From Fredricksoniimonas sp964643325 (GTDB lineage: Bacteria; Omnitrophota; Gorgyraeia; Zapsychrales; Fredricksoniimonadaceae), in contig CAZXSE010000009.1 in NCBI GenBank assembly GCA_964643325.1, positions 1 through 52,591 on the forward strand: a stretch of 52,591 bases of DNA, in the 5' to 3' direction. Below are positions 16,868 to 25,489 of this stretch, piece by piece; the stretch's first letter is position 1; each line of letters starts with the position of its first letter. The notes beneath the pieces are model-generated. The model worked only from the letters and a program-made list of their open reading frames with translations. It was not told the origin of the DNA and made no database searches. The translations under genes and the position numbers were made by a program.

Positions 16868-18166
16868 ATGAAAGATCCCATCAAGCGAGCGGTCATTGGA
16901 GTATGCGCTGCGGTATTGCTGGCCGCCGGGTGCGGCCGACCGGCGCAGACCTCCAACGAGATCACGGTGTGGCACTGGCTGACCGATCGCGAAGAGGCGC
17001 TTGAGGCGCTGGCCTGGCAGTATGAACAGCAGACCGGCGTTCATGTGGAACTGGCCCTGTTCGCGCCGCCGGACGCTTATATCCATAAAGTTTTTGCGGC
17101 TGCGCAGGCGGATGTGCTGCCGGATATTTACGGCGTCCTGAAAGAAAAGACGGTCCTCGCTTCCTTTATCAAGGCCGGATATGTGATGGACCTCGGCGCG
17201 GACCTGCGGGCAGATGACGGCGTGTGGGAGAAAAGCCTTTTTGCCAAAGCCCTTGACCATTATCGCTTTGTCGAGGGTAACGTTGATGGAGTGGCTCCGG
17301 GGGTTTACGGGATCCCGTTTGATGTCTCCAATGTTCAGATGATCTATAATAAAGCCCTTCTCAGGAAGGCGGGCATTGCCGCTCCTCCGGCCACGTTCAA
17401 CGAGTTCCTGGCCGCGGCCAACGCGCTCAAGCGCGTGGGCATTGCGCCGTTCGTCACAGGGTTCGGCGAGCTGTGGATCGTGGACTGTTTTGCGTCCAAT
17501 TATGCGCACAATATCATGGGCGAAGATAAGGTCATGGCCACGTTCCGCGGCGAGGTCCCGTACACGGACCCCGACTGGGTAGCGGTGTTCACGGTTTTCC
17601 AGACGCTGGCAAGACGGGGCGTTTTCATCGACGGCATTGTGACCAAAGGCAACAAGTACGCGGAACAGGATTTTGCTCTCGAGCGTGCGGCTTTTTCTTT
17701 TGACGGCTCGTGGGCGGTCAATATTTACAGGTCCATGAACCCGGCCCTTGATTACGGCGTGCAGCCGTTGCCGGCGATCTATTCTAAGAGCCCCATGCGT
17801 GTTTGGGGCGGGGCCGGATCAGCGTTCGTGGTCAATGCGCGCTCGTCCCGCAAAGAGCAAGCCGTGGCGTTCTTGAAATGGTTGACCGCACAGCCGCAGC
17901 AGGCGTATCTGGCCCGGGCAACGAACAATCTTCCGGCGAATCGCGAGGCCGGCGCCGGGGTTGCGAAGGAGTTGGGGGATTTTGCGCGCGTCATGGACAA
18001 TGTCACGCATCCGCGCATTTGGGAATTGAACGAGGACCCGCTGGTGGTGGAGGCGTTTGACAGAGGGATCCAGGCGATCATCATCGGGGAAAAGACGCCC
18101 CGCGAGGTCGCGAAGGAAGTCCAGCAGGTCAAGGCCCGACAGATGGGCAAGATAAAACGTCCGTAA
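16868..18166 (+). CDS. Sugar ABC transporter substrate-binding lipoprotein
   Basis: A 432-residue family 1 (MalE/UgpB-like) solute-binding protein. The signal peptide ends in lipobox LAAGC with Cys22 as the lipidated residue. ITVWHWLTDREEALEAL and the later SFDGSWAV and WGGAGSAFVVN segments are typical of the family. ATG 16868 is chosen over an in-frame upstream codon because it sits 4 nt after the phosphorylase stop and puts the signal peptide at the N-terminus. It binds the oligosaccharide in the periplasm and passes it to the two permeases that follow. Confidence 0.9.
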   Translation: MKDPIKRAVIGVCAAVLLAAGCGRPAQTSNEITVWHWLTDREEALEALAWQYEQQTGVHVELALFAPPDAYIHKVFAAAQADVLPDIYGVLKEKTVLASFIKAGYVMDLGADLRADDGVWEKSLFAKALDHYRFVEGNVDGVAPGVYGIPFDVSNVQMIYNKALLRKAGIAAPPATFNEFLAAANALKRVGIAPFVTGFGELWIVDCFASNYAHNIMGEDKVMATFRGEVPYTDPDWVAVFTVFQTLARRGVFIDGIVTKGNKYAEQDFALERAAFSFDGSWAVNIYRSMNPALDYGVQPLPAIYSKSPMRVWGGAGSAFVVNARSSRKEQAVAFLKWLTAQPQQAYLARATNNLPANREAGAGVAKELGDFARVMDNVTHPRIWELNEDPLVVEAFDRGIQAIIIGEKTPREVAKEVQQVKARQMGKIKRP

Positions 18167-18181
18167 CGGGATATCACATCC

Positions 18182-19105
18182 ATGTTCTTGAGAGCGCAGC
18201 GGTGTCAGGCTCCGGCTAATATATGGGATATGGCCAAGAACTACATGTTCGTGGTGCCCGCCGTCGCTATTTTTGCGGTCTTTTATATTTATCCGTTCTT
18301 TGAGCTTGTGCAGCTTTCTTTTTATGAGTGGCAGGGCATCGGGCCCAAAACATTCATCGGCCTCGCGAATTTCCGGGAGCTCGCCGGAGACAAGATCTGG
18401 TGGACATCGTTGCGCAACGCCGGATATATCACGCTGATCGCGCTGACGCTGCAGAATGTCCTGGCGTTCGCGCTGGCGTTGGCGTGCGACCGCGAGATCC
18501 GCATGAAGCGTTTCTACCGGCTGGTGTTCTTTATTCCACCGGTGTTATCCGAGGTTGTCGTCGGCATCCTGTGGAACTGGATCCTAAATGCCGGGACCCA
18601 GAACGGCCAGCAATTGGGGCTGTTCAATCACGCGCTCGTCTGGATCGGACTGCCGAACCTGGTCCACAACTGGCTTTCGGACCCAGGGACCGCGCTCACA
18701 TGCATCGCGCTGGTGCATGCCTGGAAAGGTTTTGGCTGGGGCTTTATCCTGCTGTTGGCGGGGCTGCAGACCATTGACCGCCAGTTGTATGAGGCCGCGA
18801 AGATCGACGGGGCGGGGAGCTGGGCAACGTTCTGGAACATTACCATCCCGATGATGATGCCGGTCATCCTGGTTGTCGCGATCCTGACCATCCTCGGGTC
18901 CATGCAGGTGTTCGTGCTGATCCTTTCGCTCGTTAATCAGGGCCTTGTTTATCATACCGAGGTGCCGGTGACGCGCATCCTCGGGGAGATGCTCAATACC
19001 GGCCGCTTCGGCTACGCATGCGCGCAGGCGATCGTGTTCGGGGCCATGCTGGTCGTTGTATCGTTTGGCTTGAGATCATTGTCCAACCGGGTGAAACAGG
19101 CCTGA
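18182..19105 (+). CDS. Sugar ABC transporter permease, MalF/UgpA type
   Basis: 307 residues with six predicted hydrophobic segments and the EAA coupling loop YEAAKIDGAGSWATFWNITIP near residues 201-221, the contact site for the ABC ATPase. The first 16 residues are polar; ATG 18230 (MAKNYMFVV) is a possible alternative start. It lies 15 nt after the binding-protein gene and 1 nt before the partner permease. Confidence 0.9.
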   Translation: MFLRAQRCQAPANIWDMAKNYMFVVPAVAIFAVFYIYPFFELVQLSFYEWQGIGPKTFIGLANFRELAGDKIWWTSLRNAGYITLIALTLQNVLAFALALACDREIRMKRFYRLVFFIPPVLSEVVVGILWNWILNAGTQNGQQLGLFNHALVWIGLPNLVHNWLSDPGTALTCIALVHAWKGFGWGFILLLAGLQTIDRQLYEAAKIDGAGSWATFWNITIPMMMPVILVVAILTILGSMQVFVLILSLVNQGLVYHTEVPVTRILGEMLNTGRFGYACAQAIVFGAMLVVVSFGLRSLSNRVKQA

Positions 19106-19106
19106 T

Positions 19107-19952
19107 ATGTTCTCTCATAAATATGCCATCGAAAGGGTTTGCAGGAACACACTGGTGCATGTTCTTCTGATGGCCGTCACGGCCGCGTGCCTGTTCCCGA
19201 TCTTCTGGATGGTGCGATCGTCCCTGATGTCCAATGCCACGATCTTCACTGATCAGTCGCTCATCCCGTCAGGGCCGAACTGGAATAATTACACGATCGC
19301 CTGGACGCGGGGGAATTTCGGCGTTTATTTTCTCAACAGTATCGTCTATACTGTTAGTGTGGTAACGGGGATCGTCCTGGTGTCATCGCTGGCCGCGTTC
19401 GCTTTTTCCCGCCTGCGGTTCCCGGGCCGTAACGCGCTCTTTTATATGTTCGTCGCGGCCATGATGGTCCCCTTGCCGGGGAGCTTCGTGCCGCTCTTTG
19501 TTTTGATGAACAAACTGCACCTGGTCAATACGCGCCTGGGATATATCCTGTGCATGATCAATGTGGGCCTTTCGCTCAGCATCCTCTTGCTCAAGACATT
19601 CTTTGATAAGATGCCGGTCGATCTGGAGGATGCGGCGCGCATCGATGGATGTAACCGCTTGCAGATATGGTGGCATGTGGCAATGCCCCTGGCCGCGCCG
19701 GCGATCGCAGTTGTTGTCATTTACAACACGCTCAATGTCTGGAACGAATATATCCTGGCAACGCTGCTGTTGAGCGACAAAGACTTGATGCCTTTGCAGC
19801 GGGGGCTGATGGTCTTTAATGGTGTCTATCAGGTCGATTATCCTGTGCTAATGGCGGGTTTGGTCATGACGGCCCTACCTGTGATCGCGATCTATATTGT
19901 GATGGAGAAGCACATTGTTAAAGGGCTTTCCGGGAACGCTATTATCGGCTGA
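19107..19952 (+). CDS. Sugar ABC transporter permease, MalG type
   Basis: 281 residues, six predicted transmembrane segments, with the EAA loop LEDAARIDGCNRLQIWWHVAMP (about residues 173-194). It pairs with the preceding MalF-type permease to form the channel. No ATPase gene lies in this operon or elsewhere in the window, so the importer probably uses a shared MsmK/UgpC-type ATPase encoded elsewhere, as is common for this transporter family. Confidence 0.9.
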   Translation: MFSHKYAIERVCRNTLVHVLLMAVTAACLFPIFWMVRSSLMSNATIFTDQSLIPSGPNWNNYTIAWTRGNFGVYFLNSIVYTVSVVTGIVLVSSLAAFAFSRLRFPGRNALFYMFVAAMMVPLPGSFVPLFVLMNKLHLVNTRLGYILCMINVGLSLSILLLKTFFDKMPVDLEDAARIDGCNRLQIWWHVAMPLAAPAIAVVVIYNTLNVWNEYILATLLLSDKDLMPLQRGLMVFNGVYQVDYPVLMAGLVMTALPVIAIYIVMEKHIVKGLSGNAIIG

Positions 19953-19967
19953 TCAAAAAGGGGACCT

Positions 19968-22256
19968 ATGATAACGAAGATCCTGTTGGGTGTTGTGATG
20001 ATGTGCGGCGGGCTGACGCCGGTTTTCGCCGAAGAGGCTGCGCCCGCGGCTGCTGATGTCGTCGAGTCGTCGGATGCCATGATGCGTTCGGCCTGGGATG
20101 CGCTCAACAGGTCCGATCATGACGCACTCGGGCGGATCTTCAATGCTGTTATCCAGGCTTATGAGGCCCAGGCCATTTCCGAACACGCGGGGCTGACGGC
20201 GCTGCCGACGCGCGATAAGGTGGACGCCTATAAGGTCATGAACGATGTGGCCACGGTGTATTTCGTGCGCCTGGAAAGCTTGCGGATCCAGGGCAAGACC
20301 GATGAGGCTGTCGCGCTCGCCGAGGACATCATCCGCCAGTACCCTTACGCGCAATCCTGGGACGCGAGCCGCGGCGGTTACTGGTCGATCGCGGAAAAAA
20401 GCCGGATCATCATGGACCAACTGACCGGCGTGGCCGAGCAGCGGGAAGAGGCGGCGCGCAACGCCGTGCTGACCAAGCCCGCCCCGGCATTCCCGGGCAA
20501 GGACGCGGTCATTGATTACGCCCGCTACGGGACTTTCACCGGCGTGGGGACGAAAGATTATCATTACCAGATGGGCAATCCGACGGTGCTGGCCGCGGCC
20601 GCGGGTGAGGGGATCTATCCGAACACCAGCGATGTCCTTAAAGATCCCCGCTATCGCGAGATCTACAAGGAAGGCCGGCTCAACGGGACGCACTGGGATT
20701 TTGTCAACACACGCGACCTTGAGGCCGCGTTCTATAAATGGGCCACGGCGCAGGAAAGCCCGGGAGTTAAACTTTTTTATACGGGGCTTATTCTCGAGAG
20801 AGCCGGCATGTACGTCGAGGCGGTCAAGGCCTATCACGCGGCGGCCGTTCATTTCCCGAGGGCGTTCGGCATGACCTATTGGCAGACGCCGTGGTATCCG
20901 GCGCAGGCAGCGGTCGCGAAGATCAAGAACATCATCCGCCTGCATCCCGAGGCGGGCCTGCAGTACAAGGGTGGCAGGATCCAGGTCGTCAATGGCGCGG
21001 ACAAGGACCTGGCCAATGATGTCTTCATTATTGATCCGGGTGTTGTGACGAAATTAGGATGGGGACAGCGGCCGGGTCAGGCTAAGGTGAAGCTTGGCGC
21101 GATCAAAAGACGCCTCGGCGGCAAGAAGACATCCCTGGTGCAGTATGCCAACGGCCACTGGAAAATGTTCGTCAATGGCAAGCCTTTCATGATCAAGGGC
21201 CTGACCTACGCGCCGACCAAGATCGGGCAGACGCCGGACAAGGGCACGCTTGAGAACTGGCTGGACCAGAAGGACGACAGCATGCACAAGGCATGGGTCG
21301 ATGCCAATCGCAATAATGTGCAGGACCCCGACGAGCCCAATGTCGGTGATTTCAAACTGATGAAGGACATGGGGGTCAACACGGTCCGCATCTATCACAA
21401 CAGCAATCCGATCAACAAGGAACTGCTGCGCGCCTTGTACAAGGAATACGGGATCATGGTCCTGATGGGGGATTTCGTGGGCAAGTATTCGCTCGGATCC
21501 GGCGCGGACTGGGTGACAGGCACGGATTACGAGAATCCGGCGCATCTGGCGGCCATGATGAAGACCGTCGAGGATTTTGTGCGGGAGAACAAGGATGAGC
21601 CGTTCGTGCTGATGTGGCTGTTGGGCAACGAGAATAATTACGGCGTTGCTTCGAATGCGGATAAGAAGCCCGAAGCGTATTTCAAATTTGTGAATCAGGT
21701 CGCCGCCAGGATCAAGGAGATCGACCCTGATCATCCGGTGGCCCTGTGCAACGGCGATGTGCTTTTCGTGGACAAGATGGGCGCGCTGGCGCCGGAGATC
21801 GATGCTTACGGCGGCAATGTCTATCGCGGCGATTACGGGTTCGGGTCGTTCTGGGACGAGGTGAGCGAAGGGGCTGACAGGCCCGCGTTCATTACCGAAT
21901 ACGGCGCACCGGCGTATTCCAAATTCGCGAGCCTTGAAGAGGCTGAGGAGGCGCAGGCCCTTTACCATCGCGGCAGCTGGCTTGACATCGTGGCGAATTC
22001 CGCGGGCCATGCGGATGGCGTGGGCAACGCGATCGGTGGCGTGGCGTTCGAGTGGCTGGATGAGTGGTGGAAGAACTATGAACCCGCCAAGCACGACACC
22101 AAGGCGGATGTGATCGGGCCTTTCGCGGGCGGGTATTATTTTGAGGAATGGTTCGGCTTGATGGGTCAGGGGGATGGTTCGCAGAGCCCGCTCATGCGCC
22201 AGCCGCGCAAGGCATATTCTACTTATAAAGAGCTCTGGAATATGCACAAAGATTAA
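19968..22256 (+). CDS. Exported clan GH-A glycosidase with N-terminal helical repeat module
   Basis: 762 residues with a signal peptide (MITKILLGVVMMCGGLTPVFA). Residues about 40-150 form a TPR-like helical module that recurs twice in the next gene (WD-containing end QYPYAQSWD). The C-terminal half starts with VNGKPFMIKGLTYAP, typical of GH2/GH5/GH72-like TIM barrels. LLGNEN gives the acid/base Glu555 and ITEYGAP the nucleophile Glu644. An Asp-rich DANRNNVQDPDEPN loop may bind calcium. AAGGGGA precedes the ATG. Position after the sugar importer suggests it cleaves an external glycan whose fragments are imported. The substrate is unknown. Confidence 0.8.
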   Translation: MITKILLGVVMMCGGLTPVFAEEAAPAAADVVESSDAMMRSAWDALNRSDHDALGRIFNAVIQAYEAQAISEHAGLTALPTRDKVDAYKVMNDVATVYFVRLESLRIQGKTDEAVALAEDIIRQYPYAQSWDASRGGYWSIAEKSRIIMDQLTGVAEQREEAARNAVLTKPAPAFPGKDAVIDYARYGTFTGVGTKDYHYQMGNPTVLAAAAGEGIYPNTSDVLKDPRYREIYKEGRLNGTHWDFVNTRDLEAAFYKWATAQESPGVKLFYTGLILERAGMYVEAVKAYHAAAVHFPRAFGMTYWQTPWYPAQAAVAKIKNIIRLHPEAGLQYKGGRIQVVNGADKDLANDVFIIDPGVVTKLGWGQRPGQAKVKLGAIKRRLGGKKTSLVQYANGHWKMFVNGKPFMIKGLTYAPTKIGQTPDKGTLENWLDQKDDSMHKAWVDANRNNVQDPDEPNVGDFKLMKDMGVNTVRIYHNSNPINKELLRALYKEYGIMVLMGDFVGKYSLGSGADWVTGTDYENPAHLAAMMKTVEDFVRENKDEPFVLMWLLGNENNYGVASNADKKPEAYFKFVNQVAARIKEIDPDHPVALCNGDVLFVDKMGALAPEIDAYGGNVYRGDYGFGSFWDEVSEGADRPAFITEYGAPAYSKFASLEEAEEAQALYHRGSWLDIVANSAGHADGVGNAIGGVAFEWLDEWWKNYEPAKHDTKADVIGPFAGGYYFEEWFGLMGQGDGSQSPLMRQPRKAYSTYKELWNMHKD

Positions 22257-22260
22257 TATA

Positions 22261-22290
22261 TTGGCAAAAAATGACAGAGTATGTCATAAT
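22261..22290 (+). promoter_or_regulatory. Promoter with embedded palindromic operator
   Basis: TTGGCA, 18 bp, CATAAT. Within and beside the spacer is a perfect inverted repeat ATGACA-gagta-TGTCAT (22271-22287), and a further ATGACA half-site lies at 22311-22316. GAGTATG(T/A)CA recurs exactly 30 bp apart (22277 and 22307), on the same face of the helix. This is a plausible repressor site; LacI encoded at 25490 is one candidate ligand. Confidence 0.55.
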
Positions 22291-22363
22291 TATCACTATG
22301 TTTTGAGAGTATGACAAACAAGACATGTTCAGAGAAAAATTCAACAAAACAGGAGGTAGCGGA

Positions 22364-23257
22364 ATGAAAAAGGTAGGAGTTATTATTTGTGCAATGTTGT
22401 TGGCATGCTCAGGGGCCGGCTTTGCTCAGGCACAGGGTCCTGCGGCTGCTCCCAATTTCGGGGATTACAAATCCGTGACGCTCGCCACCAAGGCCTGGCA
22501 GGCGCTTGCAGAAAAGAACCTTGATGGCGTTCTGATCTACACGAACAAATGCCTTGAACTTTATGCCGGCGAAGCCGTCAAGATGCAGGCCGCTCTCACG
22601 GAGCCGATCACCGGCGATCCGCAGAAGATCTTTTCACAGTGGGCCTTAAATGATGTGGCCACATGCCTTTATATCCAGGGCGAGGCGTATCGTCAGGCCA
22701 AGCAGCTGGACAAAGCCAAGGCCGCGTTCGAGCGCGTTGTCAATGAGTTCGCGTTCGGTCAGGCGTATGATCCTAACAGCAAAACGTTCTGGAAGCCGGC
22801 GGATGGGGCCAAGGACAAGCTGGAGATGATGGCAAAGGGCCTTGACCTTGATTTCGGCAATATGACCTCGGCCACGCTTGTGTCGCGGATGTGGGCGTCG
22901 CTGGCTAAGCCGAACCTTGAGGAAGTCATTGCTTATAACGACAAGATGCAGGCGCTTTACGGAGAGACCGCGCGCAAGATGCAGACCACGATGAAGGAAT
23001 ATGCGTGGGAATCCCCGGAGAAGATCCATTCGTTCTGGGCCCTCAATGACGCGGGTACGGGCATGTTCATCCTGGGCGAAGCGTATCGCATCGCCGGGAA
23101 GAAAGATGAAGCGAAAGCCGCGTACGAGAAGGTCCTCAGCGATTACCTGTACGCGCAGTGCTGGGACACCAACGGCTGGTTCTGGAAGCCCGCGGAAGCC
23201 GCGCAGCAGAAGCTGATCGAGATCGATATCCCGACGGCCGAAGAAGTTAAGCAGTAA
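22364..23257 (+). CDS. Exported two-repeat helical protein
   Basis: 297 residues with signal peptide (MKKVGVIICAMLLACSGAGFAQA). The mature protein is two copies (about residues 28-160 and 165-292) of a helical module with the pattern TLxxxxWxxLA, LDxVxxYxxKxxxLY, FWALNDxxTxxxIxGEAYR and a final YAQxWD or FGQAYD followed by FWKPA. The same module is the N-terminal domain of the preceding glycosidase. A strong AGGAGG is 7 nt before ATG 22364, which decides this start over the upstream ATG 22325. It has its own promoter. Function unknown; a glycan-capture or scaffold role is a guess from context. Confidence 0.75.
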   Translation: MKKVGVIICAMLLACSGAGFAQAQGPAAAPNFGDYKSVTLATKAWQALAEKNLDGVLIYTNKCLELYAGEAVKMQAALTEPITGDPQKIFSQWALNDVATCLYIQGEAYRQAKQLDKAKAAFERVVNEFAFGQAYDPNSKTFWKPADGAKDKLEMMAKGLDLDFGNMTSATLVSRMWASLAKPNLEEVIAYNDKMQALYGETARKMQTTMKEYAWESPEKIHSFWALNDAGTGMFILGEAYRIAGKKDEAKAAYEKVLSDYLYAQCWDTNGWFWKPAEAAQQKLIEIDIPTAEEVKQ

Positions 23258-23261
23258 GTCA

Positions 23262-23939
23262 ATGCACAGGCTGTATCTTTACCTGTTCAGTATCGCAGCG
23301 CTCGCTGCCAGTGCCTTGGCGTGCTCGGACAGCACGCCGGGCACGGCAGTGAAAGCGGCTGCGCCGGTCAGCGTGGCCGCGTCGCATCAGGTCCAGCCGC
23401 AAGACGGCGGGGCAGCCTTCCAGCCTTTTTACGTTTACCAGGACAAAGGATCGCGCAACCGTTTTACTCCGTCGGGATATATGCCGACCGGCGAGTGTAT
23501 CAGCGTGGATGACGGCTGGCAGTACGATGTCAAGGATGGCAAGACATGCATGCGCGTGATCTATGATGTGATCTGTTCCCGTGAAGGCCGCAAGTGGGCT
23601 GGTGTTTACTGGCAGAACCCGCCGGACAACTGGGGCTCGCGCAAGGGCGGTTATGACCTGACAGGCGCCACCAAACTGGTGTTCTGGGCCAAGGGCGAAC
23701 TGGGCGGCGAGCGGATCGAGGAATTCCATATCGGCGGCATGGGCGCCGGGCAGATCTATCCTGATAGTGATACGGCCGGCATAGGCCCCGTGATCCTGAC
23801 CAAGGAATGGAAAGAATACACGATCGACCTTCGCGGCAAGGACCTGTCCTATATCAGCGGCGGCTTTGCCTGGATCGCCAATGTTGATTCCAATCTGCAC
23901 CACTGTACGTTCTATCTGGATAACATCCGCTTCGAGTGA
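23262..23939 (+). CDS. Secreted carbohydrate-binding-like protein
   Basis: 225 residues. The N-terminus (MHRLYLYLFSIAALAASALACS) is a signal peptide, possibly with a weak lipobox ending at Cys21. The mature part is a beta-rich domain with YDLTGATKLVFWAKGE, EWKEYTIDLRGKDLSYISGGFAWI and a terminal TFYLDNIRFE, the strand pattern of galactose-binding-like/CBM jelly rolls. No catalytic motif is visible. It starts 4 nt after the helical-repeat gene, so the two are co-expressed and probably act together on extracellular sugar. Confidence 0.7.
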   Translation: MHRLYLYLFSIAALAASALACSDSTPGTAVKAAAPVSVAASHQVQPQDGGAAFQPFYVYQDKGSRNRFTPSGYMPTGECISVDDGWQYDVKDGKTCMRVIYDVICSREGRKWAGVYWQNPPDNWGSRKGGYDLTGATKLVFWAKGELGGERIEEFHIGGMGAGQIYPDSDTAGIGPVILTKEWKEYTIDLRGKDLSYISGGFAWIANVDSNLHHCTFYLDNIRFE

Positions 23940-23973
23940 TCCGCCCTATTATAATAAAAAAACATTTTTCTTC

Positions 23974-24002
23974 TTGAGTACACCTCTTTCCTTTGATAAT
24001 AT
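23974..24002 (+). promoter_or_regulatory. Promoter of the coiled-coil/LacI pair
   Basis: TTGAGT, 17 bp, TAATAT in an AT-rich gap, giving a leader of about 43 nt; GGAG lies 6 nt before ATG 24052. It separates the exported sugar genes from the next unit. Confidence 0.55.
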
Positions 24003-24051
24003 TTCAAGTGTTCTAAGGTAGTTTCCCCGTTCAGAGACATCTGGAGTTTTC

Positions 24052-25473
24052 ATGGACAAAAAAATCAAACAGAGCATTCTGATCCTCGGCGTTCTCGTCG
24101 TATTGAGCGTTGCTTTTGCTGTCGTGTTCTACCTGCAGAAACAGGGCGCCGAACAACAGGCCGCCATGTTATCAGGCAGGGTGTCGGAATACGAGACCAA
24201 GGATCGCGAGACCCAGAAAAAACTGAAGGAACTGACCGACGCTTCCGTCAAGATGCGCCAGGACCTGGACCAGAGCGTCAGCGAGAGGACAACGGCCGTT
24301 CAGAAGGCCGAAGCCGCGCAGCGCGAGGCCGAGCGTTTGAGCAAGGACCTGGACAAGGTCAAGCAGGAGCGCGGTGAACTTGATGCGAAGCTGAACAATC
24401 TCCGCAGTGAAAGGGATGATCTGATCAGTCAGGTCACGCAGTTGAAGAACAGGCCCATTCCTGAAAAGATCGTCGAGAAGATCGTTTACCGCGACAAGCC
24501 GGTCGAGGTGCTGCCGGCCGCCGGGGCAACGGAGCCCGGTGCGGAGCAGGGTGTGACGCCGGCACAGGCCATGAATGATGTTTTTGCGGCTGCCGCGACA
24601 TCATCGCTGCCTTCCGCCGTCGGTCGGGAGAACGAGAATTACTGGGCGAGCGTGATCCGGGACAAGGCTGCGCTGGAGATCGAACTGAAAAAGATCAAGG
24701 CGGAGCTTAACAGGACGGGGCTGGTGATCGCGGAATACAAAAAGAATAATTCCGACCTTGAGGTCGAGCTTGGCCGCATCAAGAACGAGAAAGAAGCCAT
24801 CATCCGCAAGATCAAGTACGGCGAAGACTTGGCCGATAATATTTCCGTCGAGCTGGCGCGCGCCCGTAATGAGCAGAAAGTTTCGCAGGACCGCGCGGAC
24901 CAGCTGCTTGCGGAGAACCAGCAGCTGCGGCTTGATATCAAGCAGTTGACGACGACCAAAGTTTCGCTGGAAAGAAGCATTTCGAACCTGACCGAAGAGA
25001 AGGGCGCCATCGAGAAGAAGCTCGCCGAGACCGAAGGGATCATCCAGAACCGCATCGATGAGATGTGGCAGATCAAGAAAGACATTGATACGCGCTTCCA
25101 GGCCAAGACGACCGGTAATGGCGAGGTTGAGCTTGCCCCGATCGTGGTCAAGGCCAAGAAGGGCGGCGATGTGAAGGCTGAGGTCGAAGAGCCGTCGAAG
25201 GATAAGGCGTGCGTGAAGGCGCCGGCGAAAGCGGCCAAGAGCGCCAAAGCCCGCAAGCTGCAGGGCGGCATCCTTAGCGTCAATGAAGAGAATAATTTCG
25301 TGATCGTCGATATCGGCGAGCAGGCCGGGGTCCAGGCCGGTGATACGTTCAAGGTCTATCATAACGGCAAGCAGATCGGCATGGTCGAGATCATTCAGGT
25401 GCGGCAGGATATTTCTGCCGCCGATATCAAGCAGAAGACCGTGCCGCTTTCCATTGGCGATACCATCAAATGA
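24052..25473 (+). CDS. Membrane-anchored coiled-coil protein with C-terminal beta domain
   Basis: 473 residues. One N-terminal transmembrane segment (about 8-28, SILILGVLVVLSVAFAVVFY) is followed by long coiled coils (about 30-130 and 205-350) split by a Pro-rich hinge (RPIPEKIVEKIVYRDKPVEVL). The last about 70 residues (GGILSVNEENNFVIVDIGEQ, AGVQAGDTFKVY, GKQIGMVEI) resemble a small SH3/OB-like barrel seen at the end of several envelope proteins. The gene is 16 nt from lacI and may be co-transcribed with it, but no functional link is evident. It probably spans the periplasm as a structural or tether protein. Confidence 0.7.
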   Translation: MDKKIKQSILILGVLVVLSVAFAVVFYLQKQGAEQQAAMLSGRVSEYETKDRETQKKLKELTDASVKMRQDLDQSVSERTTAVQKAEAAQREAERLSKDLDKVKQERGELDAKLNNLRSERDDLISQVTQLKNRPIPEKIVEKIVYRDKPVEVLPAAGATEPGAEQGVTPAQAMNDVFAAAATSSLPSAVGRENENYWASVIRDKAALEIELKKIKAELNRTGLVIAEYKKNNSDLEVELGRIKNEKEAIIRKIKYGEDLADNISVELARARNEQKVSQDRADQLLAENQQLRLDIKQLTTTKVSLERSISNLTEEKGAIEKKLAETEGIIQNRIDEMWQIKKDIDTRFQAKTTGNGEVELAPIVVKAKKGGDVKAEVEEPSKDKACVKAPAKAAKSAKARKLQGGILSVNEENNFVIVDIGEQAGVQAGDTFKVYHNGKQIGMVEIIQVRQDISAADIKQKTVPLSIGDTIK

Positions 25474-25489
25474 AGCGGTGCGGCACATT

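Noticed and set aside
15574..16965. 463-codon minus-strand open frame
   Set aside because: Antisense to the GH94 phosphorylase catalytic region, which has clear family motifs.
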